A stretch of DNA of 42,174 bases from a virus: the IMG/VR virus record IMGVR_UViG_3300046642_000533, positions 1 to 42,174 of that record; one strand, written 5' to 3'. The position numbers and the translations under genes were made by a program. Below, piece after piece: positions 1-7,670 of this stretch. The notes below the pieces were generated by a model. The model was not told the origin of the DNA. It did no database searches and was given only the letters and a program-made list of their open reading frames with translations. How positions within the stretch are numbered: position 1 is the first letter of the stretch; every line of letters starts with the position of its first letter.

Positions 1-153
1 TTCTTGACGTGACGCTCCACGGTTGACAGGTCCACGCTGGGGAACCAGCCAAAGATGTGGTTGGCGGCATCGATGGGCAGCGAGATGGGGACGTTCTCCG
101 GGAACGTATAGGGCACACCGTCAAAGCGGTCGCTGATCGGAAAGTCGTTCCGA
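1..153. repeat. Terminal repeat, left copy (assembly overlap of a circular genome)
   Basis: Matches 42022-42174 base for base except at positions 3 (c here, t there) and 27 (c here, a there). An open reading frame continues through it from one end of the window to the other, so it is best read as the overlap of a circular or circularly permuted genome and not as a physical end. Both differences are silent in that frame (Lys AAG/AAA and Leu CTG/CTT). Confidence 0.9.
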
Positions 154-218
154 TTGACCACCTTGACATTCATGATCTGGGGCTGGCCGAGTTCAGATTC
201 TGTGACCGGTTCAGTCAT
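1..218 (-). CDS. Hypothetical virion-module protein, N-terminal part (gene crosses the circular join)
   Basis: The start codon is at 218-216 and overlaps the stop of the upstream 87-aa gene as ATGA. The frame runs off the left end in phase and continues at 42021 down to 41826, giving a protein of 137 aa in all. The N-terminus reads MTEPVTESELG, followed by a hydrophilic region containing HIFGWFPSVD. No signal peptide or membrane segment is visible. It lies between the capsid/decoration genes and the head adaptor gene, so a role in the virion or head completion is likely by position only. I do not recognise the family. Confidence 0.75.
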   Translation of the reverse strand, partial: MTEPVTESELGQPQIMNVKVVNRNDFPISDRFDGVPYTFPENVPISLPIDAANHIFGWFPSVDLSTVERHVK

Positions 219-478
219 GATTTTGCCTTCTTTCTAGCAGGCGTAAGCTCGTCCTCGGTTATCGGGGGCGGTAGAGGCCCAACCACTTCCGGCGCAAGCG
301 TTTCGGGTTCCGGGGGGTGTTCGCGTTCGTCCGGGTAGTTGATCCACGTATTAAAGGCATTCGCCATGGCAATGAACATTGCGGCGTCGAAGTGATCGTT
401 GTTGTCGCGCGGGGCCGTTGCATAGGCATCTCGTTTAGCCTTGGCGACCGCCTCTATCAAGTCCTTGATGTGGTCCAT
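215..478 (-). CDS. Hypothetical 87-aa protein
   Basis: Small protein of the head module with a helical N-terminal half (MDHIKDLIEAVAKAKRDAY) and a proline-rich C-terminal half ending in basic residues. It starts 4 bp after the stop of the 409-aa structural gene and its own stop overlaps the next start as ATGA, so it is co-transcribed and probably translationally coupled. No family was recognised. Codon use and tight packing support it as real. Confidence 0.7.
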   Translation of the reverse strand: MDHIKDLIEAVAKAKRDAYATAPRDNNDHFDAAMFIAMANAFNTWINYPDEREHPPEPETLAPEVVGPLPPPITEDELTPARKKAKS

Positions 479-482
479 GGGA

Positions 483-1712
483 CTAGTCGTTGATCATCAT
501 TTGCAGGACGGAGGTGTCGTTGATGCCGCCTTGGGTCATGGCCGAGAACACGATGGACCCCGTTCCTATGGATGAACTTTGCAGAACGCCGAAGTTGGCG
601 GCGATCAGCAGTTTCTGGAACCCGAAGCCAGGGTCCTCCATGGTCAGGGCGCCGGCCGTGGAGGTGAGGACACCTCGGGCGGGCCGGGGCTGTAGCCAGT
701 TGTTGTTATAAAAGGCCGTGGTAATGGGCGGAGCGGTAGCGGGCGTGAGAAGACCCAGCGAGCTGACCCAGGCATTCCCAACAGTGTAAGCAGTGCCCGA
801 ACCGCCGGTCAGGGTCAGCAGCGCGGTGGAAAGAATGGCGGTGGCGGCGGCGCTGGTTGGGCCGTTGGCGAAGGTGATGGCTGGGATGGCCGAGGCAAGG
901 TAGCCGGAACCGTAGTCGGTGACCACGAGGCCGGTGAGGGTGGCGCTCCCGGCGAGGGCCGGGCCGGTGATCAGGGCGCCAGTCGTTCCCGAAGCCGGGG
1001 TCAGGCCAGAGGCCCAGTTCTGAGGCGGCAAGTTGGTGATCAGGCCGGGCGGGAAGTATGGAGCCGGCAAGCCGGTGGCCGGAACCGTATAGGGCAGCGC
1101 CAGGGAACCGGGGTAGTCCAGGAACTGCGGCACCACGTAGAAGTTAGGCACCGAGGTGTAGCCGGCGCCAGGATTAACCATGGTCACTGAAGTGATGGCG
1201 CCGCCGGCCGTCAGAGCTGCCACTGCGGTAGCCTGAATGCCTCCGGGGGGCGGCGGATCGATCAGGATGGTGGGCGGTGTCACGAAGCCGGAACCGGCTT
1301 GGGTAACGGTCGCGGTGCCGCCTGCGGTCCCAACCGCCCCGCCGATGATGGCATAGCCTTTGGCTTGGATACCGGAGGCCGGGGCCGCGATGGTGACCGT
1401 GCAGCCGGTCTGGGTGGGGCCGATGCCGTTGGTCCCCACCGTCCCAGGAGTCGTAATCGAAGCCCCTTGCACCACGCCCGACATGTTGATGATGCGCCAG
1501 TTGTAGCCGTCCACCGCCATGGCGAAAGTAGGAGCGCCGGCCGTGGACATGTTGCGCCAGGACCATTGCACCGGGTCCCACCACTGTAGGATGGTCTGCC
1601 CACCCAAGGTGATTAGGTAGTTTCCCGGGGGCAGGTAGGAATAGGCCCCGCCGGGAAGCGAAATCGGGAATGAACCCGCCTGGTTGAATGGAAATGCGCC
1701 ACCGAGTCTCAT
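483..1712 (-). CDS. Glycine-rich beta-structured virion protein (decoration or fibre candidate)
   Basis: This 409-aa protein follows the major capsid gene with a 10-bp gap and a good ribosome binding site (AAGGGTG). It is rich in Gly, Ala, Thr and Pro and poor in charged residues. Two copies of a module of the type GSGF/Y-x(3-5)-P-x-I followed by a Gly/Ala-rich strand lie near residues 135-190 and 245-300. The same module recurs in the next two connector genes across the circular join. No enzymatic motif is seen. Position next to the capsid gene suggests a capsid decoration or surface protein; a small fibre is the alternative. Function is inferred. Confidence 0.7.
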   Translation of the reverse strand: MRLGGAFPFNQAGSFPISLPGGAYSYLPPGNYLITLGGQTILQWWDPVQWSWRNMSTAGAPTFAMAVDGYNWRIINMSGVVQGASITTPGTVGTNGIGPTQTGCTVTIAAPASGIQAKGYAIIGGAVGTAGGTATVTQAGSGFVTPPTILIDPPPPGGIQATAVAALTAGGAITSVTMVNPGAGYTSVPNFYVVPQFLDYPGSLALPYTVPATGLPAPYFPPGLITNLPPQNWASGLTPASGTTGALITGPALAGSATLTGLVVTDYGSGYLASAIPAITFANGPTSAAATAILSTALLTLTGGSGTAYTVGNAWVSSLGLLTPATAPPITTAFYNNNWLQPRPARGVLTSTAGALTMEDPGFGFQKLLIAANFGVLQSSSIGTGSIVFSAMTQGGINDTSVLQMMIND

Positions 1713-1722
1713 GGGTTCACCC

Positions 1723-2730
1723 TTAAATGTTCAGGTAGGCGAGGTTGTCGAACTTGCCGTGGGCCTTGCACTTGACATCAACCATCTCCAGAAGCGTCAG
1801 GAGCGCGCCGAGATAGCCAAACTGGCCGTTGGCCAAAGTGCTTTCAAACCCGGTGAAGTGGAAGGATGCACGCTCATGAATGTAGAGAGAGAGGTAGTCA
1901 GTGTTGAGGAGATAGAGGGTGCCCTCGGGACAATAGGGGTCGGGATAAAATGGCACCCCGGCGATATCAAGGGCCTTGAACAGGGCTTCGACCTTGCCCT
2001 CGCTGAAGGAGGAATTGGGGGTGACGTTGTAGCGTTCATTCGGGGTAAAATCTTGCGCCAAATTTGTCCAGGTTCCAAACCCCATGAGCCCCATCTTGGG
2101 GGTCTCGCCCGTAACCTTCGTCACCTGGCTGATGTATTGCAACATCAAATTTCGGGTGGGGGTGGTAGCCGAGGAGTTGTGGACGTAAGTTGATTTCCAA
2201 AACGCATTGTTGGTTCTGGATAGACCGCCGTAGCTGGCGGCGAAGGTTCCGTCATCCACCGCCGCCGGCAACCCAACCATGGACTGGGTATTGGCGATGT
2301 TGTTGTACATGTCGGTGGAGAAGCGGTCTAATGTAACGTTGGTGGCGTCGTTCATGCGCGCTTCGATCAGCGGCACTACCGAGTAGTCCAACTGGACCAA
2401 GCCCTCCATTCCTAGGAACGGAATGGCGGTGAGATACCCTTTGAGGTCGAATTCCGCGTTCTGCAAACCAGGCGTCACACCAGGCTGGTTGAACGATCCG
2501 TCATAGCCGATGTTCTGAATCGTCACCATGGGGTTGCCCTGGAGGGGAACCGTGATGGGTGACAAGCCGCCGGAGGCCACCTGAGCGTGGGAAAGCATCG
2601 CCGCCATCCACGGAGTGGACTTCCAAAGTTGGACGAACACCTTGGGAATGAAGGCTCGACGGGTGACAGCCGCCAATTCCGCAGCTATCGCGCCTTGCGC
2701 TGGAATAATGCCTTGACCGAATACCGGCAC
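1723..2730 (-). CDS. Major capsid protein
   Basis: A 335-aa protein directly after the scaffold candidate and downstream of portal, in the normal place for the major capsid protein. The N-terminal helix is followed by text typical of HK97-fold phage capsid proteins: a stretch around residues 50-75 with SPITVPLQGNP, a long middle region with FSTDMYNNIANTQ, and a C-terminal part with GVPFYPDPYCPEG and TLYLLNTDYLSLYIHERASF, as seen in capsid proteins of Rhizobiales podoviruses. No protease gene is visible nearby, so maturation may not require cleavage. The family is assigned from pattern recognition and position, not from a search. Confidence 0.85.
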   Translation of the reverse strand: MPVFGQGIIPAQGAIAAELAAVTRRAFIPKVFVQLWKSTPWMAAMLSHAQVASGGLSPITVPLQGNPMVTIQNIGYDGSFNQPGVTPGLQNAEFDLKGYLTAIPFLGMEGLVQLDYSVVPLIEARMNDATNVTLDRFSTDMYNNIANTQSMVGLPAAVDDGTFAASYGGLSRTNNAFWKSTYVHNSSATTPTRNLMLQYISQVTKVTGETPKMGLMGFGTWTNLAQDFTPNERYNVTPNSSFSEGKVEALFKALDIAGVPFYPDPYCPEGTLYLLNTDYLSLYIHERASFHFTGFESTLANGQFGYLGALLTLLEMVDVKCKAHGKFDNLAYLNI

Positions 2731-2758
2731 ATGAGCCTCCTACTGTTATTGCCGCCGG

Positions 2759-3262
2759 TTATCGGCCGGCGCGAAATTCATCAATGATGGCGTAGGCAGC
2801 ATCCGAGGCCGCTTTTTCCGGGTTTTGCAGCAGGCCAGGGAGGTTTGGAAACTCCCAGATTTGCCCGTGACGCATCTTGTCGCGATTGGATGGCTTCGAG
2901 GGAGCAATATCGGCGGCGTAGACCTTGGCGGCGGCCTCGTAATCGTTGAGTCCGTACTTCTTCATCACGCCGGTTTCGATTTCCTTGACCTGATCCTCGG
3001 TGTATTTCCCCGAATTGATCAATTTGTTGCGCTGGTTGCGCGCATTTCGCTGCGCCTGCTCCGCTTTGGAGCGGATTTCCTTCTCTTCCTGCTCTCGCTT
3101 GAACTGCAACTTGAAATCTTCGAACTGAACATCGGCCGGAAGGCGGTAATTCGGGTCCACCTTCTTCATTTGCTTGAGAAAATCGTTGCGCGTATTAGGG
3201 TCGCCGGCCAGTTTCATGGCCAGTTGCCCCAGAGATTGCAGAACTTCAGGTGTGACAGCCAT
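2759..3262 (-). CDS. Scaffolding protein candidate
   Basis: I place the start at MAVTPEVLQS (3262), one base after the stop of the 75-aa gene, giving 167 aa; an upstream ATG at 3274 would overlap the neighbour. The middle third (about residues 50-110) is strongly charged and predicted helical or coiled coil (KREQEEKEIRSKAEQAQRN), typical of phage scaffolds, and the gene sits immediately before the major capsid gene. The C-terminus contains GQIWEFPNLPGLLQNPEKAA. There is no sequence signature that proves the function, so this is inference from position and composition. Confidence 0.6.
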   Translation of the reverse strand: MAVTPEVLQSLGQLAMKLAGDPNTRNDFLKQMKKVDPNYRLPADVQFEDFKLQFKREQEEKEIRSKAEQAQRNARNQRNKLINSGKYTEDQVKEIETGVMKKYGLNDYEAAAKVYAADIAPSKPSNRDKMRHGQIWEFPNLPGLLQNPEKAASDAAYAIIDEFRAGR

Positions 3263-3263
3263 G

Positions 3264-3491
3264 TTAGTACCCATCTTTGAGTTTGATGCCGGCAAGACCG
3301 GGGTAACCGGACGGATTGCCGTAGTTCTTGGCCTTAGAGGTGTCTTTGAGGTTGCCGGTCGGGAACGCTTTCTCGAAATTGCGATTGATTTCGACAATCA
3401 TCTTGTCTGACGTGCCCACCATGTAGCCCTTGCGGCCGAACGGATTGATGATGCTGTCGGCCTCGGCGGTGTCTTTGGCTTTCTCGGCCAT
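3264..3491 (-). CDS. Hypothetical 75-aa head-module protein
   Basis: Short basic/polar protein starting MAEKAKDTAEADS, whose start overlaps the upstream stop as TAATG. It contains NPFGRKGYMVGTSDKMIVEI in the centre and ends in IKLKDGY. No domain was recognised. Tight packing between portal and capsid genes suggests a virion or assembly function. Confidence 0.65.
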   Translation of the reverse strand: MAEKAKDTAEADSIINPFGRKGYMVGTSDKMIVEINRNFEKAFPTGNLKDTSKAKNYGNPSGYPGLAGIKLKDGY

Positions 3492-3688
3492 TAGATCGGC
3501 TTGCCCTTGCGGGTGAGGTCACTCTTCTCCAGGGACAGCGGCCGGTCGGGCGCCATCACCTTGGAGGCGGACGAGAACCCGCCGTACTCAGAGAAGGACG
3601 CGACGTTCTGGAACATGCCGTTCTTGGCTTTTCGGGTGCCCATGTCGCCCGAGGAAACCTTGGGGCGAAGGTAGTTATATTCTGCCAA
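3491..3688 (-). CDS. Hypothetical 65-aa head-module protein
   Basis: Small protein beginning MAEYNYLRPKVSSGDMGTRK, 12 bp after the preceding gene and with a clear ribosome binding site (AGGAGGTTAC) before the ATG. Its stop overlaps the next start (TAATG). No family was recognised; likely a small structural or assembly factor by position. Confidence 0.65.
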   Translation of the reverse strand: MAEYNYLRPKVSSGDMGTRKAKNGMFQNVASFSEYGGFSSASKVMAPDRPLSLEKSDLTRKGKPI

Positions 3689-3700
3689 TGTAACCTCCTG

Positions 3701-4141
3701 TTATGCGCCGCCGCCGGGCATTTCCATCGGAGCCATTGTCGGGGCGCCGATGCCGGGGCGAGGTGTGATTCCGGGGGGAGGCGCTGCACCACCAATGCCG
3801 CCACCCTTTGCGGCTTGCGCCATCTGGGTGGCGACAGCCGGGGCCATCGCGCCGTCCTGCTCCTTGCCGAAGTTTGCAGTGAGGGCTCTCACGGCGTTGA
3901 TCAACCCGTTGTACTTCTTGCTGGCGATTGGGTAGGCGAGCAGCGCCTTGTGCAGAGTTTCAATCGCAAACTTTACCTGTGCGTCTGCCGCCGCTTCTTT
4001 GCCTGCTCCTTCCCCGGGGGAAAGCGCGGGCGACGATCCTGGACCAGTCGGCCCACCGGCCGGATTTCCCGGCAACGCCGGCCTGGGCGGCAACATGCCG
4101 CCGGCTGTCATTGGTGGTCGAGGGCCGAAAGGAGGAGACAT
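3701..4141 (-). CDS. Proline/glycine-rich head-module protein with LHK-SKKYN motif
   Basis: A 146-aa protein with low-complexity Pro/Gly/Ala-rich ends (residues 1-48 and 108-146) and one ordered central helix pair (about 55-95) containing ETLHKALLAYPIASKKYNGL. The same motif pattern is found in the 7094-6936 protein, so the two share a domain. It is the first gene after a strong terminator, with a possible promoter (GTGACA, 18-bp gap, TATTGC) at about 4200-4171 and GGAG before the ATG. It probably heads its own capsid transcription unit. Function is unknown; scaffold-like or portal-associated roles are possible. Confidence 0.65.
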   Translation of the reverse strand: MSPPFGPRPPMTAGGMLPPRPALPGNPAGGPTGPGSSPALSPGEGAGKEAAADAQVKFAIETLHKALLAYPIASKKYNGLINAVRALTANFGKEQDGAMAPAVATQMAQAAKGGGIGGAAPPPGITPRPGIGAPTMAPMEMPGGGA

Positions 4142-4210
4142 TCTTGCTCCAAAACTAATTCGTTTTTGAGCAATACGCCTAAATGGGGGAGCTTGTCACC
4201 GCGACGGTCG

Positions 4211-4248
4211 ACAAACAAAAACCCCGCCAGGGGGGACAAGGCGGGGTT
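4211..4248 (-). terminator. Rho-independent terminator between portal and capsid genes
   Basis: On the minus strand AACCCCGCC (4248-4240) pairs perfectly with GGCGGGGTT (4228-4220) around an 11-nt loop, followed by TTTTGTTTG. It is a classic 9-bp GC-rich stem with a U-rich tail. It lies after the portal gene and the 11-codon ORF and would separate the terminase/portal transcripts from the capsid transcripts. Confidence 0.85.
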
Positions 4249-4280
4249 CTCGCGTCCGTGGGGACTGACAGGGTTTGCGT

Positions 4281-4316
4281 TTAGCGCCGCCTGCCGCGTC
4301 GGTGCCGCCTAGCCAT
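4281..4316 (-). CDS. 11-codon arginine-rich micro-ORF
   Basis: Reads MARRHRRGRRR then TAA: eight of eleven residues are Arg or His. The ATG is preceded by a full Shine-Dalgarno sequence, GGAGGT, with a 4-nt gap, far better than most neighbours. It lies alone between the portal gene and the terminator, so it is on the same transcript. A peptide this basic could bind nucleic acid or be a packaging or protamine-like peptide; equally it may be a regulatory leader ORF. No function can be shown from sequence. Confidence 0.45.
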   Translation of the reverse strand: MARRHRRGRRR

Positions 4317-4415
4317 GGTGACCTCCATTTTGATTACCCGTCATTGCGGGCGGGAGTTTCTACCAGGACATTCAACTACAGAAATAGCCGGGGCGCAACG
4401 CGACGAACGACGCTA

Positions 4416-6143
4416 TTAAGCCGCCTTATGCCCCTTCTTGTCGCCGCCCATCGCGGCCTGCTGCTGGGCCTTCTGCACTTCCGCCTTCACGCGCTTGCGC
4501 AACTGATGAATCAAGTTGTCGGCGTTGGGCGGGTTTAACATGCGGATCAGTTGCTCGCGATCAATCGCCTGGGCCTTGAACAAGCCGGCGGCCTGTTCCT
4601 TGGCCTCGTCAGCAAACAAGGGCGAGTGGCTGTGTCCCGCCACCCTGATCTTGAGTTTGGACTCTGCCATCAGGGCCGGGATCAACTCCTGTCCGGTGTC
4701 GGTCATCATGCGGACATCGGAGTTCTTCTGGATCAGTTTAATACCAATGTCGGCTATCTTGACGAGGGGCTGTTCGAGCCCTACCGCCACTTTGCGAATT
4801 CGGCCGGAACCGGTCGTCGCCAGTTGTTTAGCATGACCGCGACCTCGGACGCCCGATGTGCCTTGGCCGGTGACCGTTTCAGTAAGCCCACTCGCTTCCA
4901 GGAAGATTTGCCCAATTTCATTGAACTCACGGAATAGGTCTTCCGGCATGGGCGGCTTGAGTTCATCCACTTTCGCGCCCGGGACCATATCCATGACCCA
5001 CGAGCCGGGACCGCCGAGCGCCTCGGCCTTTTCGTCACTAAGCCCCATGAAGCCAGAAAAGACCTTGGCAGGATCCACTTGCCGTTCCAGTATATCGCTA
5101 ATTTGCTGGAGCCTTTCGTTGGTCCAAACTTGTAGGGGTATGAGACGGTCACTATGCGCCTCACCCCAAAAAAAGTTGTAGAGCGAATACGGCTTGACAT
5201 GAATGAACGGATGCTCCTGCTCCAGGAATATGTTGGACTTGCCCTTGTACTGCTTGCGCACGCTGTCGAGCGAGGTGGCGCGTCCTAGAGCGGCGATGGT
5301 GTCGCGCGAGTCGGACAGTACCCCGTCCACGCCGTCGCAACATGTAAACAGGGCAAAGTCCTCGGTCACGTCATCCCAAACCCAAACCTCATGGAAACGA
5401 ACCATAGGATTGTCGCTGTTGGGCTCGTAGGTAGCTCTCGGCTCGTAGTCCACGGTGGCGCGCCCCATCATGGCGCCCGAGAGGTTGGGGCCTCCGGTGG
5501 CCGATATGAGGAGGTTGGCTAGGACCGGGGGCATCTCGTCACTAAATTGCCCCGGACGGGCCGCCATCTGCTTGATGAGAGGCTTCTTCCCTGCCCGCAG
5601 CAACCTCTGTACCGCGTTGTCCCAATTGATGGAATAGGAATGGACAAACGCTTCCTGGCTGTCGAGTTCCGGCTCCGACTCGTCATAGACCGAGAAGTCG
5701 TGCGGGGCAAACAGCCGGCCGAAAAGCTCACCCCTGGCGTTGTTCCATCCCATTTTGATGAACATCGAGTCGAACACCAGGGACCACAGCAGGGCGTCGT
5801 TGAACATGTAGGCGATGCCCGAATCCCTGAACACATCGTTCCACTCATCCTCCATGGACATAATCTGCGCCACGATCTCGTCGGAGGAGTTGCGGGGGGC
5901 CGCAATGTTGAACCGGCAATGGTCGGCCGCGTACAGGAAGGAGGCCACCAGGTCGGTATGGGCCTGGAGCCTGTTATACTTTACTTCGACACTGTAGTCC
6001 GAGGTGCCAAACATGAAGTACCTCTTTCTGCGGAGATACAGGGCATCTCGGTCGCGCTTTGAGGATAGGCAAGTGTCAAGAATGGACTGCACCTTGTCGT
6101 CGCGGTCTTTGCCGCCTTTGATGTTGCCGCGCGGGATTATCAT
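4416..6143 (-). CDS. Portal protein
   Basis: A 575-aa protein of the size and layout of podovirus portals (P22/T7-like head-tail connector, a dodecamer at one capsid vertex through which DNA passes). Regions recognised: N-terminal helices with LYLRRKRYFMFG, FNDALLWSLVFDSMFIKMGW at about residues 113-132, the central LYNFFWGEAHSDRLIPLQ followed by WTNERLQQISDI (the adaptor-facing clip/stem region), and a C-terminal helical, charged tail ending in GGDKKGHKAA. The start overlaps the upstream zinc-ribbon gene by 4 bp (ATGA). Assignment rests on pattern and on position downstream of terminase. Confidence 0.85.
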   Translation of the reverse strand: MIIPRGNIKGGKDRDDKVQSILDTCLSSKRDRDALYLRRKRYFMFGTSDYSVEVKYNRLQAHTDLVASFLYAADHCRFNIAAPRNSSDEIVAQIMSMEDEWNDVFRDSGIAYMFNDALLWSLVFDSMFIKMGWNNARGELFGRLFAPHDFSVYDESEPELDSQEAFVHSYSINWDNAVQRLLRAGKKPLIKQMAARPGQFSDEMPPVLANLLISATGGPNLSGAMMGRATVDYEPRATYEPNSDNPMVRFHEVWVWDDVTEDFALFTCCDGVDGVLSDSRDTIAALGRATSLDSVRKQYKGKSNIFLEQEHPFIHVKPYSLYNFFWGEAHSDRLIPLQVWTNERLQQISDILERQVDPAKVFSGFMGLSDEKAEALGGPGSWVMDMVPGAKVDELKPPMPEDLFREFNEIGQIFLEASGLTETVTGQGTSGVRGRGHAKQLATTGSGRIRKVAVGLEQPLVKIADIGIKLIQKNSDVRMMTDTGQELIPALMAESKLKIRVAGHSHSPLFADEAKEQAAGLFKAQAIDREQLIRMLNPPNADNLIHQLRKRVKAEVQKAQQQAAMGGDKKGHKAA

Positions 6144-6622
6144 TTGGTGCCTCGGTGGATGGCCTCATATTTAGGGACCATCCCGGTGGAGTTGGGCGAC
6201 TTCTCGCTCACCTGAGTTTTGACCCCCAATTTGCCGGCCGCAATCGGCAGTTTGGCGGTAACTCCGGTAGGAGCACATATGGACGCAGGGTTGCCGGCGG
6301 CGTCAAGCGGTAAATCGACGGACCACCCGGCCATGCCGGCGGGCTGGAACTTCATGGTCTTGCCCGGGGTCACCACCGGGTTGACCTTGGGCGCCGTAGA
6401 CTCGTGCCTGCGCGGGGAGCGGTAGTTTTTGTCGCCGTAGGCGGCCGTCAACTGGGAAACAGTGCGGTCTATCTCCTTGGTTCTGTCTGATCGCAGCGCC
6501 ACTGGCCTGGGCACCCATTGCACGCGGATGCCGCCGCACCTGGGACAGGGCGGATGGTCACCCTCGCCATCCCATTGGTGGAGACAGTGTTTATTGAGAC
6601 AAATCCAAGACCGGATGATCAT
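6140..6622 (-). CDS. Zinc-ribbon hypothetical protein next to portal
   Basis: I choose MIIRSWICLN (ATG at 6622), which overlaps the HTH gene's stop as ATGA, giving 160 aa; the open frame extends upstream only through the neighbour. The N-terminus carries a probable zinc ribbon, C-x4-C then CPRCG within the first 35 residues, with WVPRP just after. The rest is polar and glycine/proline rich. Its stop overlaps the portal start. A similar small zinc-ribbon gene commonly sits beside the portal in related phages (my recollection); the role is unknown. Confidence 0.7.
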   Translation of the reverse strand: MIIRSWICLNKHCLHQWDGEGDHPPCPRCGGIRVQWVPRPVALRSDRTKEIDRTVSQLTAAYGDKNYRSPRRHESTAPKVNPVVTPGKTMKFQPAGMAGWSVDLPLDAAGNPASICAPTGVTAKLPIAAGKLGVKTQVSEKSPNSTGMVPKYEAIHRGTK

Positions 6623-6939
6623 GCCGCTCTCCTGGACTTGGGATATTCGTAACGCGGCAGTGACGGGAATTCCGGCCCCGTGATCTCGTACTTGCAATTT
6701 CTGCCGGGGCGATGCCAGCGCAGTCCGTTCTGGACGCACTGGATAGCGTACTCCAGCCGCTTGCGGTGTCCCGCACCCAGAGGCCGTTTCCGCGCCAGTA
6801 TCGCGTAGAGGTTAGTTCTGTTTATCCCCACAAACTCGCACAGCGGGGTTATTCGTATCGTCAGGGAGCCGTTCTCGTCCCTGAACTCCTGATCGTATTT
6901 GAATCGTCGGAACCACCTGATGATCTCGTCTGTGTTCAT
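6619..6939 (-). CDS. Small helix-turn-helix protein (regulator, or small-terminase candidate)
   Basis: A 106-aa protein with a Cro/CI-like helix-turn-helix at about residues 32-66 (LCEFVGINRTNLYAILARK) and a basic C-terminus. It could be a transcription regulator, but it lies between the large terminase and the portal, where a DNA-recognition subunit of the packaging motor could also sit; no other obvious small terminase was found. Both neighbours overlap it by a few bases. Start ATG at 6939 overlaps the upstream stop. Confidence 0.6.
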   Translation of the reverse strand: MNTDEIIRWFRRFKYDQEFRDENGSLTIRITPLCEFVGINRTNLYAILARKRPLGAGHRKRLEYAIQCVQNGLRWHRPGRNCKYEITGPEFPSLPRYEYPKSRRAA

Positions 6940-7094
6940 GCACTCCCTTGCCCAAGGTCTTCTAGTTGTTTTATAAGTATGTTGTACTTTTTACTACCAA
7001 TCGCGTACTTTGTAAGCGTCTTATGTAAAAATTTAACCAACATTTTTACCTGCTTGTCTTCAGCCCTTTCCTTTTTTTTACTCCTGGCCATCAT
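6936..7094 (-). CDS. 52-aa basic protein with LHK-SKKYN motif
   Basis: The ATGATG at 7094-7089 overlaps the upstream stop as ATGA and follows AGGGAG; the second ATG (7091) has better spacing. The N-terminus is very basic (MMARSKKKERAEDKQVK), then VKFLHKTLTKYAIGSKKYN. This motif is also in the 146-aa protein at 4141-3701, suggesting a shared interaction domain for the head or packaging module. No known family was recognised. Confidence 0.6.
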   Translation of the reverse strand: MMARSKKKERAEDKQVKMLVKFLHKTLTKYAIGSKKYNILIKQLEDLGQGSA

Positions 7095-7474
7095 ATGCTC
7101 CCTAGTTTCTTGCATGTCGGGCAGTAGGACCGCCGCTTCTGAAACTTCCAACCAATCCTCTCAAACGCCGTGATGACATCGTTGGTTATGTCGGTGTCTC
7201 CCCGGCGGATTTGCTTGGTGTCCCCCCAGGCAAGGGTTCCTACGCGGTTGTGGACGATGGGGGAGTCCACACCGCACCGGAAGCAGTTGGTGCGGAACGG
7301 AGCCAGTTGCTGGAACCACTTGGCAAAGTATGCGGCATATTCCTCTTCCGGTGATTTAACCGGGGCCGGTGCCGGCTCCTGGGGCTTCCCATCCATCGCC
7401 TCTTGGTATTGCTTCTTGCGCTCGTGCAGCGCCTTAACGGCCTTGTCGAGAAAGGCCAGCTTGTCCTCAGGCAT
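7091..7474 (-). CDS. Zinc-ribbon hypothetical protein
   Basis: A 127-aa protein with a charged helical N-terminus, a proline-rich stretch near residue 35, and four cysteines in two pairs (NCFRCGV near residues 63-68 and YCPTCKK near 117-123) that could bind zinc. Between them is VHNRVGTLAWGDTKQIRRGD. It overlaps the upstream gene by 8 bp. It lies between terminase and portal; packaging or head assembly is possible but not shown. Confidence 0.6.
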   Translation of the reverse strand: MPEDKLAFLDKAVKALHERKKQYQEAMDGKPQEPAPAPVKSPEEEYAAYFAKWFQQLAPFRTNCFRCGVDSPIVHNRVGTLAWGDTKQIRRGDTDITNDVITAFERIGWKFQKRRSYCPTCKKLGSI

Positions 7475-7670
7475 CAGTTTTCCTTTCGTTATTCATAGCC
7501 TCGATCACGGCGCGGGCGGCAATACAATAATAACCATGCCACCCCTTACCAAGCTGACTGTCCCATCCATCCTTTTTCAGATGATTGTCCTGCTGGTCCA
7601 TCATTGTATCAAAGATTAGTTTGCCAATCCGCTTCTCCTGATCGGTATATGGTCCTATGGCGCTGACCAT
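7467..7670 (-). CDS. Hypothetical 67-aa protein after terminase
   Basis: Starts at the ATG that overlaps the terminase stop (TAATG at 7672-7668). It contains KRIGKLIFDTMMDQQDN and GKGWHGYYCIAARAVIEAM, a compact helical protein without a recognised domain. Overlapping starts on both sides suggest it is translated together with terminase. Confidence 0.65.
   Translation of the reverse strand: MVSAIGPYTDQEKRIGKLIFDTMMDQQDNHLKKDGWDSQLGKGWHGYYCIAARAVIEAMNNERKTDA

Noticed and set aside
1-153. True direct terminal repeat of a linear virion genome
   Set aside because: A gene reads through it in phase and the length is typical of assembly overlap; physical ends cannot be located from sequence.
3815-4312. 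Long plus-strand frames opposite the capsid-module genes and terminator
   Set aside because: They run across a terminator and opposite well-packed genes and show no start signals or domains.
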